A stretch of 64,000 bases of DNA from Carnegiea gigantea (GCA_029747015.1 JAKOGI010000051.1:989501-1053500), one strand, 5' to 3'; positions 12,756 through 24,827 are shown, counted from the stretch's first letter. Numbers and translations are program-made. The notes: generated from the sequence alone by a model not told the origin.

Positions 12756-13220
12756 GTGTGTGTGTGTGTGTATATATATATATGTATCTCTCTCTCTCTC
12801 TCTCTATATCTTTTCAGTGTGTATTTGTCATATAGATGATTTTTAATATGTGAGTTATGAGAATATGTATTCATAAGAGTATGATATAAGTGCCTATACT
12901 CTTACCATGCAGGCATTGAAAATCCTTGTCAATTCAGTCACAACTGACTTGCATGAAATGATTAAGATACCTAGTTATTCATCTCAAATTAAATAGTTAG
13001 ATATGAACAAGCAAAGCCATGTCCCAAATTACGGCAAAATTTTTATTTTCATTTTGATAATTTAAGTGGGTTCGAGCCAAGATAAATACAAAGAAAATAA
13101 AGTAACAAGTAAATTCATACATTCCAAGCATGAGAACATTCCATGAGTCCAGGTATCACCAACAACCACAAACACTGCATATAAGTACACATGCACAAAA
13201 CAATCATATATTAAGTCGCT
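11972..13220. other. Body of 5-kb tandem unit, type II, first part
   Basis: Homologous to 6,970-7,640 and 41,347-42,650. No gene is seen. It contains the microsatellite at 12,713-12,810. Confidence 0.5.
12713..12810 (+). repeat. Compound microsatellite (TA)n(TGTA)n(TG)n(TA)n(CT)n
   Basis: Simple repeat runs. The paralogous locus at 42,084-42,240 has a second (TA)n and a long (TG)n instead of the CT run. Confidence 0.95.
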
Positions 13221-13224
13221 TGTA

Positions 13225-13500
13225 CAAGTGTTAATTAGCTTAATCAGTAATGTTTTAAAAAATCGTTACTAAATTGAAGATCAGAGTTTGAACACTGCCT
13301 GCACTGAACTTTGCTCTCAATTGCACCAAAAATAAAACTATTATCACAATTCGGAGAAGTCTCCAGCTGAGCTTGTCCTTTGAGTATAGTTTCTTCTCTC
13401 TCCCTTTTGGCAGGGGGAGAAGGCGCCTTGTAGGTGATCGGATTTGAACCCCTAACCTTCCACATGAAGTTGTTTCCTCTTCACCCTTGTGTGTATAATG
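13225..13500. mobile_element. tRNA-derived SINE-like segment, type II unit of copy 1
   Basis: On the + strand, TTAGCTTAATCAGTAA and then GAGTTTGAACACTG resemble degraded A and B boxes of a tRNA-derived promoter at suitable spacing (about 13,232-13,295). On the - strand, GGGGTTCAAATCC (about 13,440-13,455) is a good B box. The heads face each other, suggesting two nested or inverted SINEs. No poly(A) tail or target duplication was found. The corresponding stretch is absent from type I units. Confidence 0.35.
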
Positions 13501-14866
13501 TTCAATTTCTTTGCATTCCTTTTGCATTGTATGATATCTATGAATAATATCGAAGTCATGTCATATAATTTTTCTCCCTTTTTGACGTCAATGCTCAAAG
13601 TCTTGGTCTATGTCCGACATGTATATCTTCTTCCTTTTTAAATTGCATGTGAACTTAACTGTTGTTGGCATGCATGAAGCAAAGCCAAAGGCGGTCAAGT
13701 CATGGATAAGTGGCCAGTGATCATAAGCTGTATTCTATAGTATGTCTATGATTGAACCAACTGAGTATGCATGATCTTACTGTTGAGTGTTGCCCCACCT
13801 TTAAGCAAGTCATCACGTACAGTACTCGACAATTATTACCATCCTTTTGAAAGTTCAAAGTACGGGAATTTTCCATGAACACTTCGACGCCCACAAATTT
13901 CTTACGAAGTATTTTCACGTACTCTCCTGATCTCTATAGATGTCATACACACTCATACTTATGTTGAAGTTGTTAGTTATTATATCTATTGTTGGTTTTA
14001 GTTTGAAATCTTATTTGAGCTCATATGAATGACTCATTCATTCAAGGCCCAATTTCTATCATGGAATTACAGCAGGTTACTAACTTTTGAGTTTGCCATT
14101 ACTCCCGATTGAATAAATGTGTTCATCTGTTGGACCTTATAAGTAGTCCACAGGTGAAGATGCATGCATGTTGAAGTTATGAAAACTGCGATTGTCCTAC
14201 ATTGATAACTTAAGAGGCCTTCACCATGTATATAAGCTTGTGAGTCACTCCACCCACTGGCAATTAATTTTACGTTATAATATCATTTGAGTTTATATGT
14301 ATGACTCATATTTGTCTAAGGTCCAATTTATATATAAAATTTAATAGGTCAAATGAGATATTTGATGAATACATTTTTAATTCAATTCAAAATGTCCTCT
14401 AATTGGACTCATATAGCTCAAGTTCGTTTTTGCCCTCTCGCTTGTTTGGCAAATGTAGAAGTAAAACAAGATTGTGCAATTTTCACATGTTTTTAATGCA
14501 TCAGAAATTAGAGCCTCATATATAGAGAGAGAGAAACCGTTAATTTTTTTTTGTTCGTGGGATTTTGTATTTTGGTTAAATATTATGTGGATTTTTTTTG
14601 GTATGTGGTACAGAGCATTTTCCTTAGTAGTCTCTTTGGAATGAAATCATTGTTTAGCAAAATTCTTCAACAAGAATCACAAGTCACAAACAAAAAAGAA
14701 AAAGAAACTAGAGCTTCAGTTTTTGAATATGTTGACCAATGTGTAGCGGTCACACTAAATACCCATAATTACCATTGATTTGGCTGTTACATTGGTGATT
14801 AACTCTGTATTAATCAGCCATAATTCATCCATTGATTCCCTAATTTTACTTGAACCTTAGTGCTGC
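13501..14866. other. Type II unit, middle part
   Basis: Shared with 7,690-8,776, 29,757-30,341 plus 37,176-37,661, and 42,961-44,305. No gene is recognised. A 75-residue frame (14,551-14,778) is identical in protein at 43,990-44,217, but the surrounding non-coding DNA is equally conserved, so that identity is not evidence of function. Confidence 0.45.
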
Positions 14867-14873
14867 TATAAAA
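14867..14873 (+). promoter_or_regulatory. TATA box upstream of a small spliced frame, copy 1
   Basis: TATAAAA lies 154 bp before an ATG at 15,027. The motif is kept in the paralogue at 44,306. Confidence 0.35.
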
Positions 14874-15026
14874 TGGGAACATATCAAGGGCAGAGACACA
14901 CAACCAAGCAGGAAACACTTCTCGAGATCTATTCATCTCTCTGACCTCCCCTCATATAACATAACCATATTCGAGGTTTGGGTTTGGGAGTGTGAATCTA
15001 CAGTGACTCCAGTAGCCACCATAGTC

Positions 15027-15205
15027 ATGGGTAGCAATCAGAAAGCACAAGATCTAGATCCAACTTCTGCAATCAAAGTAATCCCTATTACTAATAGAAT
15101 TTAATGATTGCCATTTCTACATGTCATCCACATAATTACATGACTTGGTTTTTTATTTTTCCCCCCTCCCTTCAACAGCGAATATCACAACAATGCAATG
15201 GCTAG
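15027..15205 (+). CDS. Hypothetical 25-residue spliced frame, copy 1
   Basis: Exon 1 is 15,027-15,077 (begins M-G-S-N-Q-K-A-Q-D). The putative intron is 15,078-15,178, starting GTAATC and ending pyrimidine-rich with CAACAG. Exon 2 is 15,179-15,205. TATA box, start, donor, polypyrimidine tract and acceptor are all kept in the paralogue. The peptide is too short to assign. It may be the 5' end of a gene whose remainder was lost when the tandem array formed. Confidence 0.2.
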
Positions 15206-15806
15206 ATTACGACAGTTGGGCTTCAATCGCTAATGAGTAACTTGAAATTTTGAAGAGAAAATATGTATGCCACTGTGGTTGGTTTGCATATGATCACTAA
15301 GAGATGCCCGACCTTTTAAAAATGGGATTTCATTAGTATTGATCCAATTTGTCCTATGTACCTTATTGATGTTGGATTTTCGGCACATCCACTCAATGAT
15401 TGCCACATATAGTTAACAAGGCCCGGAAAATGCCAAAAAACATCATTGGCTTTCACGGAATATTTCTCTCTGTAGATGCCAAAACTTACCACGAGGTTAG
15501 AGTATGTTTTAGTTCTCTCATAACCTAAAGTTTGAACTAAAGTGTTTGTTTCTATTGTAGAGCATCTTAAATCCAAGAGTGCAACGATCTTCAAAATGAA
15601 ACGTCTAATAAAAAATATTTGCCTAATATAGTGGCGGATCTAAATGTTTAAAATATAGGTGTCCATCTATTAACGACATCACTACCGTATAATCAATAAA
15701 AAAAGAAATTATATGATACATAAGCATTCCATTTCTTCTTCTTTTTTTCCTTAAACGTTCCGTCCTGTATTTCTATACTAGTGGAAGTTGACAAGTAATA
15801 ATAATT
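15206..15806. other. Type II unit, right end
   Basis: A 92-residue - strand frame (15,316-15,594) is broken in the paralogue near 44,930, so I do not call it a gene. A GTGGCGGATCTA segment near 15,638 resembles the ends of the MITE at 31,470. The last ~50 bp match the stretch before the family T element in DC1 copy 2 (25,305-25,340). Confidence 0.4.
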
Positions 15807-16914
15807 AGACCTGTCAATTTGGGCAGACGGGTTAAATACAGGTCCGGTATATTCCGGCTCGGGTAAAATACAGATCGGCTGTATTTCAGGTTCAGATAAA
15901 ATCCGGTCGGGTGTATTTCGTTTTTACGGGTTTCGGATCAACCCAACGGGCTTGGAGCGCCTTTTTAGTGAGTTATTTCTCTTTTTGTAAAAATCAAAAT
16001 ACTGGCATATTTATTACTTAAAATTGTTTATATTTAATGAACAATCGTTCTTATTATAATTTGATATATGAATGTCATGTACTGCTTGATAATAAATCAC
16101 GTTTGAGTGTGTTGGTTTGTATATTAAATATTAATAATAGGTCGGGTCATTCATGGGACTACCCCTCCAACGCATGATAACGGAGTTGGAGCAGTTTGAC
16201 CTGTTAATAACCCATTTAATAATTTGATATTTTGTTAATTAATCTACCATTATCTAATCACGTATGTCTATTAGTGGGTTGATCCTAACATGAACACAAA
16301 TTTACCCGTTGTTTAACACTTGCATCAAGTTCGAGGTCAATGAGAAGGTGCCAATTGAAAGAATATTATAGACGCACAAAATATTATAATTATTTATTAA
16401 TTATAATATCAAAATTTTAGATTATTATAAAGTAATATTATTTAAAATGCGATGAGACGTATTCAGCTCACTAGGAATATAATAGTATGACTTGCATATT
16501 TTTAATACTTGCGTTATTCTGAATTGATTTCTTAACACTAGGTATTTCATGGCCATTTTTGAAAATGTTCCATTCATAAGTTGTATATGATGTTATTTTA
16601 TGAGAATAAATTTCAGAAAGAACGTATACTATCGTCTAATTTGCGAAGAGATGCGATAGCTATAAAACGTATCTCTAAACGATTCATTATAATGAAAAAC
16701 TATCATTATTAACGAAAAAAATTAAAGAAAAATAAAAAATAAGGATATAATATTGGGGTTCTGGTTCGGGTTCAGGTTGGGTTTGACCCAAAAATTTGCG
16801 GGTTTTTCGGGTTCGGTTTATTTCGGGTTCGGTTCGAGAGAACCGTATTTAAAACCCAAACTTTTAGGCGGATACGAGTCAGATTTTCGAGTCGGGTTAA
16901 TTTTTGTCAGGTCT
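15807..16914. mobile_element. Inverted-end element (family T), complete copy
   Basis: AGACCTGTCA at the left and TGTCAGGTCT at the right form a 10-bp inverted repeat with one mismatch, 1,108 bp apart. This is the clearest copy. No coding capacity is seen. Confidence 0.5.
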
Positions 16915-17615
16915 ACTAGTTAGTGATGAGCGTGAGTGCTTTACAGAGGCTAAGGTGTATTCCACCATAATGATGAAAATTGATTGAGAGAGAGGGTGAG
17001 AGAGACATGCCCAAAATATCTTCCTTGGCTTTGTGCCTTTGAACACTAGCGTCCATTCATTTTCACGCATTTTTAAAGGTCGGTACGTACATTTTGGATT
17101 ATATATTGAACAACACAAATTTTTGAATGAAATTGTCTCATGTAAAAGTTATTTTAATTAATAATACTTTATTAGAGATGATTTATAATACTTCTTGGAT
17201 TAACTTTTTAATTTAGGGCGTAACTAATAGTTTATCCAGTAGTAACTTTTATTATAGTCATCCCTAAATAAATTATTAATCAATTCAATTATTATTACAA
17301 GCCACTATAAACTTATTTATCTCATGATATACTGTATATGAGATGTTTCTTGTAAAACTTACTAATTGAACAATAATAATGAAAGACAAATGGATTAATT
17401 TTCTCATCCTTTTATTTTATCCCTATATGTAGGCCCTTTTTTAAAGAAAGGACTAGTCACATTCCCTATTAGACTAAAATAATGTAGAAAAAAATTTCTA
17501 CTTGTGCCGCATAAATGGGTAAATTTAATTAACAGTACTAGATATAGATGAGAATTAATTAATATTTCAGTCCCAATTTCCTACACTCGGTAATGCATAT
17601 CACACACCTAGGAGA

Positions 17616-17655
<40 letters not shown>

Positions 17656-17810
17656 TTTCAGCACGTATTTGTCAGATAATTAATTTTTAATATGTGGAGC
17701 TGATGTGAGTTGTGAGAGTATGTAATCATAAGAGTATGATATAGGCTTTGCCTATACTCTTACCCTGCGGGCATTGAAAATCCTCGTCAATTCAGTCACA
17801 ACTGACTTGC
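16915..17810. other. Third 5-kb unit, truncated by LTR
   Basis: Homologous to 11,972-12,960. It includes a (TA)n run at about 17,616-17,652. It stops at ACTGACTTGC, where the paralogues (12,950 and 42,385) continue. Confidence 0.5.
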
Positions 17811-18998
17811 CGAAAAGGGGAGCTTTAGGATTGGAATTCCAACAAGAATGAAGCTTTAATGAAGCCCCGAGGGCCAAAAGAACCAGAACTAGTAGCTGCT
17901 GCAAGCGCACGGTTGGTTGCAGGATACGCACGACCGTGCCTTGAAGCCAGAAGCTGCGCACAGTCGGGCGCACAATCATGCGTTTCAGCCGTGCATAATC
18001 TCTGGGATGCACGGGTGCCCGTGCATTTAGGCACGACCGTGCATCCCCAATTTTTCTCGCGACATAACCAGTTTTGCGGGCGGCGGTCAGGGAGTTGAGT
18101 TTTCAGTTTTTAGAAAGCAGGAGTTAGGCGATTCTTGTCGGGAATTTTTCTTCATATTTTAGCATCAATCTAGATTGAATAGAAGGTAAAGAATCTTGTT
18201 TTTGGATTGATCGATAGACGCTTGCTATCAATCAAAGTACATTTCCTTTTCTCTCTTTTTGTGATCTTGATCCAAGTTTGCTTCTTTGGTCATGTTTTTG
18301 AGTTGCTTGCTTGTGATTGAGATTGTTGAAATGATCAGTGGCTAAATCCCCTATCTTGGGTTGGGATTAGCCCCTATTATGTAATTTGGATCCATGTCCT
18401 AGGTTTTGTGAATGAATGTCTGTGCTTATAGTTGAATTCTCACTTAGCGCGCCATGTGTTCGATGAATTGCCTGAAAGGGTTGTATTCATGCTCTTAATT
18501 AAGTTTAGAATATCAACGAAAGTTGAATCCTTAATTTAGGGCTACTTTGTGAGCGATTGAATTACTTAACATGAAAATAGTTAGGATTTCAATTGGAAAT
18601 TGCAGGTTACCCGATTTTGTGGTTCTGTTGATTCTAGTTTCATGAAAATAGATAACTAGGATTGCTCAACCAGTCTAGTGACCTTTGAGAGAAGGCATAG
18701 ACATGCTTTAACTTGTAACCATTCCACTTCAACTATCTGTGCAGGGCGACTTCGCATGACTTAGTGTTTGATCCAATAACCATAATAGTGTGGTGAATCT
18801 CAACCTGAGATTTTTGCTACCATCAAGTTCGATAATTTCCATAGTATTCATTTTCATCGACCTGAATCAGCTTCTGCCTCAATTGAGTGTTGCAGTCAAC
18901 CTGGTGACTAAAACCAAGTTCCTTGTGGACACAACCCGTACTTGCCGTTGCTAACTACAACTGGCACCGTGCACTTGCGGTAATAATTTTAATGTACA
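17811..18998 (+). mobile_element. Truncated solo Athila-type LTR
   Basis: Reverse-complement match to the LTR at 45,333-46,678 over most of its length, ending CCGCAAGTGCACGGTGCC-like then TGTACA on the opposite strand. The U3 terminus (TGATAAACC in the others) is missing. No tRNA primer site follows 18,998, so there is no internal region on that side. It resembles the LTR at 45,333 more than those at 52,900 and 61,181. Confidence 0.8.
17905..18045. promoter_or_regulatory. GC-rich palindrome cluster in solo LTR
   Basis: Contains CGCACGACCGTGCC, a 9-bp-arm palindrome ATGCACGGG-TG-CCCGTGCAT (about 18,007-18,026), and GGCACGACCGTGC just after it. It occupies the same LTR region as the double palindromes in the other Athila LTRs. 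Confidence 0.6.
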
Positions 18999-19066
18999 TG
19001 TAGTAATTATATCAGGCTCTTTCACTGTTACATTAATGTAAGTGAGGATCGGGAAATGCAATTGTT

Positions 19067-19680
19067 TCATATTCTGTCGAGAATAATGGTATTTTGATCA
19101 CCCACTAGAATAATTTGATTAGGTTTAATGTCATAGTTGGTAAAATAATCTAAAAACTTCATTCCTAGTAGTATATGGTAATGATCATTATTGATAGAAT
19201 TATCAATATAACATTCGTATTCTAATAGGGTAGAATTCGATGTTTTCATCATGATTTTGGTTTTCTGAGTGAAGGTAGATTTTCTTCCATCGTATGTAAC
19301 AGAGTTATAGTCAGTTGCGGTCATTACTGGGATTGGTGAAGGTATACAGTGACATTAGAAAGCTCCCGTATCAATTAAGACTTTGTTTTCTATCCAGTTT
19401 TATCTATTAAAATAGGCTAATTTTACTTTATAGTTGGAATTACTACTAATTGTTTTAATGCTTCTTGGTTAAAATCGAGGTCTTCGTGATGTACTAAAAC
19501 TTTTAGATAAAAGGGTTTGATTAATTCTTCTCATTCCTTTTTCAGTGTAAGATAATCTTGGGGCTTCGTAACTAATATATGATTTTTTATCGACTAATTA
19601 AAATTTACCCACGAAAAGAACAGGTCCTAAGTTAGCTTATTGATAAATTACTTACAATTCTCTTACAAATCATTATGTTA
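19067..19680 (-). pseudogene. Retroviral-type aspartic protease fragment, copy 2
   Basis: Duplicate of 117-665 with a few substitutions, keeping the protease-like frame and the same interruptions. It sits right after the solo LTR end at 18,998. Shared breaks mean it was already dead before the duplication. Confidence 0.5.
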
Positions 19681-19689
19681 GGCATCAAA

Positions 19690-21800
19690 TGGACACTTTA
19701 AATCATGTAATTACTTCTTTGAAATTTACAACTATTTAATTAAATAGTCTCTATCTTCGATGACATCTTATATATGTGTCAGCACGATTTATATGACGGC
19801 TTATAATGACTGCTCTCATCTCTCACCCTGTGTCCTCCCCCCCCAACCCCCCGAAAAAAGGAAAAGAGTACTTGTGTGGGCTATGGTAAGAACCTTATCC
19901 AGAGACGAATTAATATATATGTTGAAAAGACAGCGCAGGCCTATTCATGTTCAAATAATTCGAACAATGAGACAAAAAGGCCAGACTCGAATCTTTTACC
20001 AAATTATTTCGCATTTGGACGCTCGGAGACCTAAATTCATCTAATTTTCTATGTATATTCTAGAATTGAATAATGTGGAATATTATGTATTTTGAAACTA
20101 AATCATGCTTTGAACTCAAACTCTGAGACCTAAATTCATCGAATCTTTTATTCGAACATGAATGATTTCTTAGATTTCAAATTTAGATGAAAATCTCTTG
20201 TAATCACATGAACCTAATTTTTCAAATAGGATGAATTTGAATAAGGGTGATGATGCGTGTCTTATTATAAGGCACTTTTAAGTGTCTTATCTTAACCCAA
20301 ATTAATATATTCTATGAATTAGAATCACCAAATTTTTAATAATTAAAACTATTATGAGTTATAAAACTTGAATACTCGTCGATTATGCTGACAAACATAA
20401 ACTGACCCTCTAATTGGATCAACCCCATCCGCGAAGGTATGTAATATGTGTAATTTTGTAAATATGATAGATTATACATAAAATGATGATTTTACGCAAT
20501 TTATCAATTTATAAGTTTTGACGTCCTTCAATTTTTTAATGATATTATTTTTTTCAATTTAATATGTGTAATATATATTTTAAGTAAAAATAAGATATTT
20601 AAAAAGTATCTTGTAATAAGACACTTATCATTTTACTTTGAATAATTAGGCACGACATTTTCCCCAATGCTTTCACCCTGTTGCTTTACCTTTACATTTA
20701 AATGCCTATAGTTATCTCTTTTTTGAAAAAATGAAATAAAATTTTGCAAGTATTTGTTATGGTTAAATTTTGTCAGTCTGTAGCACATCTTTTCTAGGTT
20801 TTACATCAGAACCCACAGCTCAAATTGTCATTTATCCAGAGACTTGTAGTAATCAAAGTCAACTCCGAAGTCTAGGAAAGGGAGGTCTTCCGGACTGACT
20901 GAATTATAATTTTCCACGTGCACACAATTTGTAATGAAAGCACTTGAAAGGTACGTTTTAGAATTGACACAGTTATCAGACCAACTCTATCCACAAAAAC
21001 ATATTCAATATTGTAATTTTATATATTGAAAAATTGTGCATAAATTTTGTATGACGAATTTTCATTTCTGAGTGTTCTTTTTTTTTCCCCCCCGATCCAC
21101 ATATATATGAATAATACCGATTAGTTTTTATGAATTACCATGAAATTTTAAGGGTCAGATAATTATAATATGATTAATGTGTTACTACAAGACATGCATT
21201 AAATTAAAAAAATGGTACGATTGAATGGCTATATGAGGATTTTAGCACTTATAATATTGTTAAATCAACTTTGTTATTTACAACTTTTTATATGTATGAA
21301 ACTACACATACGATACATTGTCATAGATGAGATTGATCCAATTAGGGTACCATTTTGAATTTGTTGGCATAGACGATGAATTCTAAAGCTTCATAATTGA
21401 TAATTTATTATAACTATTGATAATTTGATGATTTAAGCCATCTAATATATTAACTTATGCTAAAATAAGACACTCAAGAAGTATTTTGTAGCAAGATATA
21501 TATCATCGTTCTTAATTAATTTTGATATACTTTTAAAATTTAATGATTTACATGCAACATCTGAATTTTTTCTGGTTAACTAAAGGGTGTACAGATAGCA
21601 ACTGGTTATATTAACTTGAATATTATGTTTGGTTGAATATAATGTAATGTAATCAACCTTGTAATATAATCATGATTATGTTGTTTGTGTTAATCACAAT
21701 TGCAAGGTAGTTATTAGTTGTGATATGCTCTTAGAAACAAACAAAATAATAAAAATAAAATTACAAACTCATTTGCATTATAAGGTTGTAATGCAAGTAT
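19690..21800. other. AT-rich non-coding stretch, copy 2
   Basis: Matches 690-2,760, with extra pieces of about 40 bp near 20,340 and about 60 bp near 20,660-20,720. No gene is recognised. Confidence 0.5.
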
Positions 21801-21804
21801 CTAT

Positions 21805-21910
21805 ATGGCAGCTACCAGTGCACCTTGTGTGCGCCACAAATCCAACCATGCTGGAATCCTCCATGCACCCGAATCACCGGCTGGAGCTAAAACATAGCAG
21901 AAACAAACAA
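21805..21910 (+). pseudogene. DC1-domain exon remnant on + strand, copy 2
   Basis: Counterpart of 2,765-2,875 with the same short DC1-like frame (VHLVCATNPTMLESSMHPNH). The frame is open in both copies but reaches a stop shortly after. Confidence 0.55.
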
Positions 21911-23212
21911 ATTAATTATTTTTATTCATATTCATAAATAATTTTGTGATTTATAAAATATAATTTTTTTACCCAATTAAGAGCTAACTGAATTGAGGAT
22001 ATATTGACATAAAATGTGACCCTTGTGCGGTTTTGATTTTACTAATTGTGGTGGTTGTCAAATGGTGATACGTATACAGTTTTAATTTCATTAATTGGCA
22101 TAATTCTAGCTGATGGAAGATAAAAATACTATTCCCTCCTCCCATATTCGTTTAAAAAAAAAAAATCCATTTACATAGGCTCGCTATATTGTCAAAGTTT
22201 TCTTTTCCGAGTACTTATAAATATTTTCATTGGTTGTAAAATCATTTATGTAATTAATACAAACTACAGTTATTATTTATTTAATGTATTTTAAAATTTG
22301 ATTACCAATATAAAATGAAGGGATCATTAGAAAATTAAGTCAGAAATATTCCCTTTGAATTTGTAGACTTGGCGCGGATGATTTTAGTCAATGAATGCTG
22401 GTCTTGTTTAATGGGTCCTTAATAAGGACTCGTCCATTAATTATGTTCACTGAACTCATGTTCTCGCATAAGACTGAGCCAGCAAATTCTTCCCCGTTTT
22501 TAGACTGAATTGAGCAGGCTTAGTGCATGAGCTAAATATCAAGAAAAAACACAATATCTATTAACGAGCGGGTTTAGCACTTAATTGGTCTGGTTCTCAC
22601 CTAAAACCTCTACCTTAATGCTTAACACCGACCTCTTCTTTTATTGTACTTGGTCAATTACACATATAACTCACCTAGTCATCTTAGATTGGAATTGACC
22701 TACGTAAAATTCTAGGTTTCTTGATATCGAAGTTGACCGTTAATTTAATTCAGATAGTTGACCATCGATCTCGCCATTCCTCCCCACGTACTCGATAACA
22801 AGAAAATACAAGATCCACTTCCTTAATAGAGAACAAATGAGACGAATATGCCAATGTTAACTCAATGTTCTTACTCTTCTCCATGAAACAATAAGCACAA
22901 TATTCAACCTCACTTAAATCACTAGGAACATTCCAAACATATGCAAAGTTAACTACCATGTACATGTTCAGACAACATGATGGTAAGCGACAAAGAGCTT
23001 TTCAAACAACGCAGTAAGAACAGTTCAAGTAGATGTAAAATAACTAGTGAGTATTCGAACAACACGTACGATGCTCAGAGCATTTCAAACAACACAACAT
23101 AACAGCAGGAACAATCGATGAGCTACAAGATACATATATGCGGTTATGCAGACATATTGCCACAATTTATATGATATCATACAATAACGCGTTATATATG
23201 TAGGTAGTCACA
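21911..23212. other. Non-coding stretch downstream of DC1 gene, copy 2
   Basis: Matches 2,876-4,341 with indels; about 150 bp around 3,470-3,650 of copy 1 is absent here. No gene is seen. Confidence 0.45.
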
Positions 23213-24598
23213 CTAATATTCAACTTGCAGGAAATCCAGAACAACGCCGGTTAATCCTTGTACGGCAACCTCCGTTGCAACTTCCCCAATAACATCTAGT
23301 ACTGTGGACGGCGCCCCAGGGCTCGTAGTAGTCTCTTCAGTTCCAGAACTAGAAGCAGCAAAGCGACCACCTATGCATTCTCTGTGAATTGCAACCCCTT
23401 GGCATTGAGGACATGTATAGTTCCAACGCTTGCATTTCTTTCCACAAACTTGACAGCGGATTTTCGGGCGTTTAGGGAGCTCTCGAAACACCAAGGTATG
23501 CCGGTGGCTGGGATGGTTGTAGCATTGAAGGCAGTGGGCACACTCGGGGTGAACAAAGAAGTTGCATCCCTCACAAGTGTACACCCTGGCATTCGACTCC
23601 CCACGATGGCCACATATCGCGCACCATCGGAAGTGGTGACGCGTTTTGAGTTCCAAAACATGATTGGGGTGCAGGAAGGAGATGAGCATGCTAGGGTTGT
23701 GGGCGCATATCGGGTGAATCTTCTTAGAGCATGAATCGTCTTCACAACTATACCTGATTCAAGGATGGGTGCAAAGTTAAACGAACTGTTAAATTTTATA
23801 GAATTTGGGCCTCAATCCAACTGAGCAATGCTTATAATCCAATTTGAGCAAGGTTTCATTTTAAAACCAGTGGGCAACAGATAGGGTGACAAAGGCGAAT
23901 TTATAAATATGTCTAATGCACTTGAGTTTACCAAGGTGAGAAGTGAGATTGTCACCCACTTCAAGCTCCAACACGCCTGATCTCATATGTGGGGGCTTTC
24001 CAAATTGCAAATGAATTTTCATTTAATATGAACACTTATAAAAATTAATCGGTATTATTAAAGTCAAAAAACTCAACTGTAGAATATCATTATACAAAAT
24101 ACCTGTATCCGTGTACTAGTATTACCTGTCCTCACTAGTTCCCTTGTTATTACAGTGGGAGCAGGTGAAAGCATATGAGCCCTGGACAAAATTCACAGTC
24201 GAATGCTCGTGAGCAGATTTTGGGATTTCGAGTTTTTTGGCATTCCATGACGCAGATACTTGATCAGAGACTCCACACGCGGTGTGCAAGATGAAGTTGC
24301 AGCCTTTGTTCTGACAGGTGTACCGAGGGGTTTCAGAAGGGCCGTCTTTGGTGCAAGCATTGCACACAAAAGCAGGACCGCCTTCCAGAGCGAGTGGGTG
24401 TTGATCATGGAGCAAGTGTGTTACCTCATTTGGCACTTTGAATCCCTGAGTTTGTAATTCTCGGTATCTTTCTGCTTCGATCTCTTCGTCTCCCTTCTTT
24501 AGGCGATTTCTCTCTTCAAGATAATCACTCGTAACAGAAAGGAACGCAAGTGTAACAAAGGTACCAAAAACAAAGGCCAAGTTTACCTCGACGATCAT
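23213..24598 (-). CDS. DC1 (C1-like zinc finger) domain protein, copy B
   Basis: Paralogue of the gene at 4,342-5,719, with 337 residues. Exon 1 is 24,598-24,126 and exon 2 is 23,753-23,213, with the same GTAATA donor and CAG acceptor. The hydrophobic N-terminus, charged linker and four DC1 modules are kept, with all Cys and His positions I can identify. Differences from copy A are scattered substitutions, one residue less in the first DC1 module (A has Gln-Glu-Gly-Gly where B has Glu-Gly-Gly), and a different C-terminal tail ending F-L-Q-V-E-Y. Both copies are open, so both may be functional. Confidence 0.85.
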
Positions 24599-24827
24599 TT
24601 TAATTTAATGATCATGGATACTTAATTGCTTCCCTGCAAAGATTAACAAGGGTATATATCATGTACAAATTACCTGGATTAATCAAAAACTTTTCATCCT
24701 TTAATTTCGTTTCCAAGTACGTTGGCTGAAATCAATAGACAGGAGGATTGACTGATAAATATTAGGTAAGCCTGTCGGCAGTTGGATTCTGGGGAGGTTT
24801 GAAGTGAAGAAGTACTCTCTTGTGCAA

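Larger units (their letters stand above)
1..18998. repeat. ~19-kb segmental duplication, copy 1
   Basis: This block and the next (18,999-45,332) carry the same features in the same order and orientation: protease fragment, + strand DC1 remnant, - strand DC1 gene, inverted-end element, 5-kb tandem units. Both blocks begin right after the same Athila LTR end (positions 48 and 18,998), so the duplication junction coincides with an LTR. Copy 1 has lost about 620 bp near 6,126 that copy 2 keeps (about 25,005-25,628). Identity is roughly 90-99% depending on the stretch. Confidence 0.85.

Noticed and set aside
14551..14778. A 75-residue frame identical in both blocks
   Set aside because: Non-coding DNA around it is equally conserved, so identity reflects recent duplication or conversion.
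19760..20044. A 94-residue + strand frame in copy 2
   Set aside because: The matching sequence in copy 1 has indels and an early stop, and no domain is recognisable.
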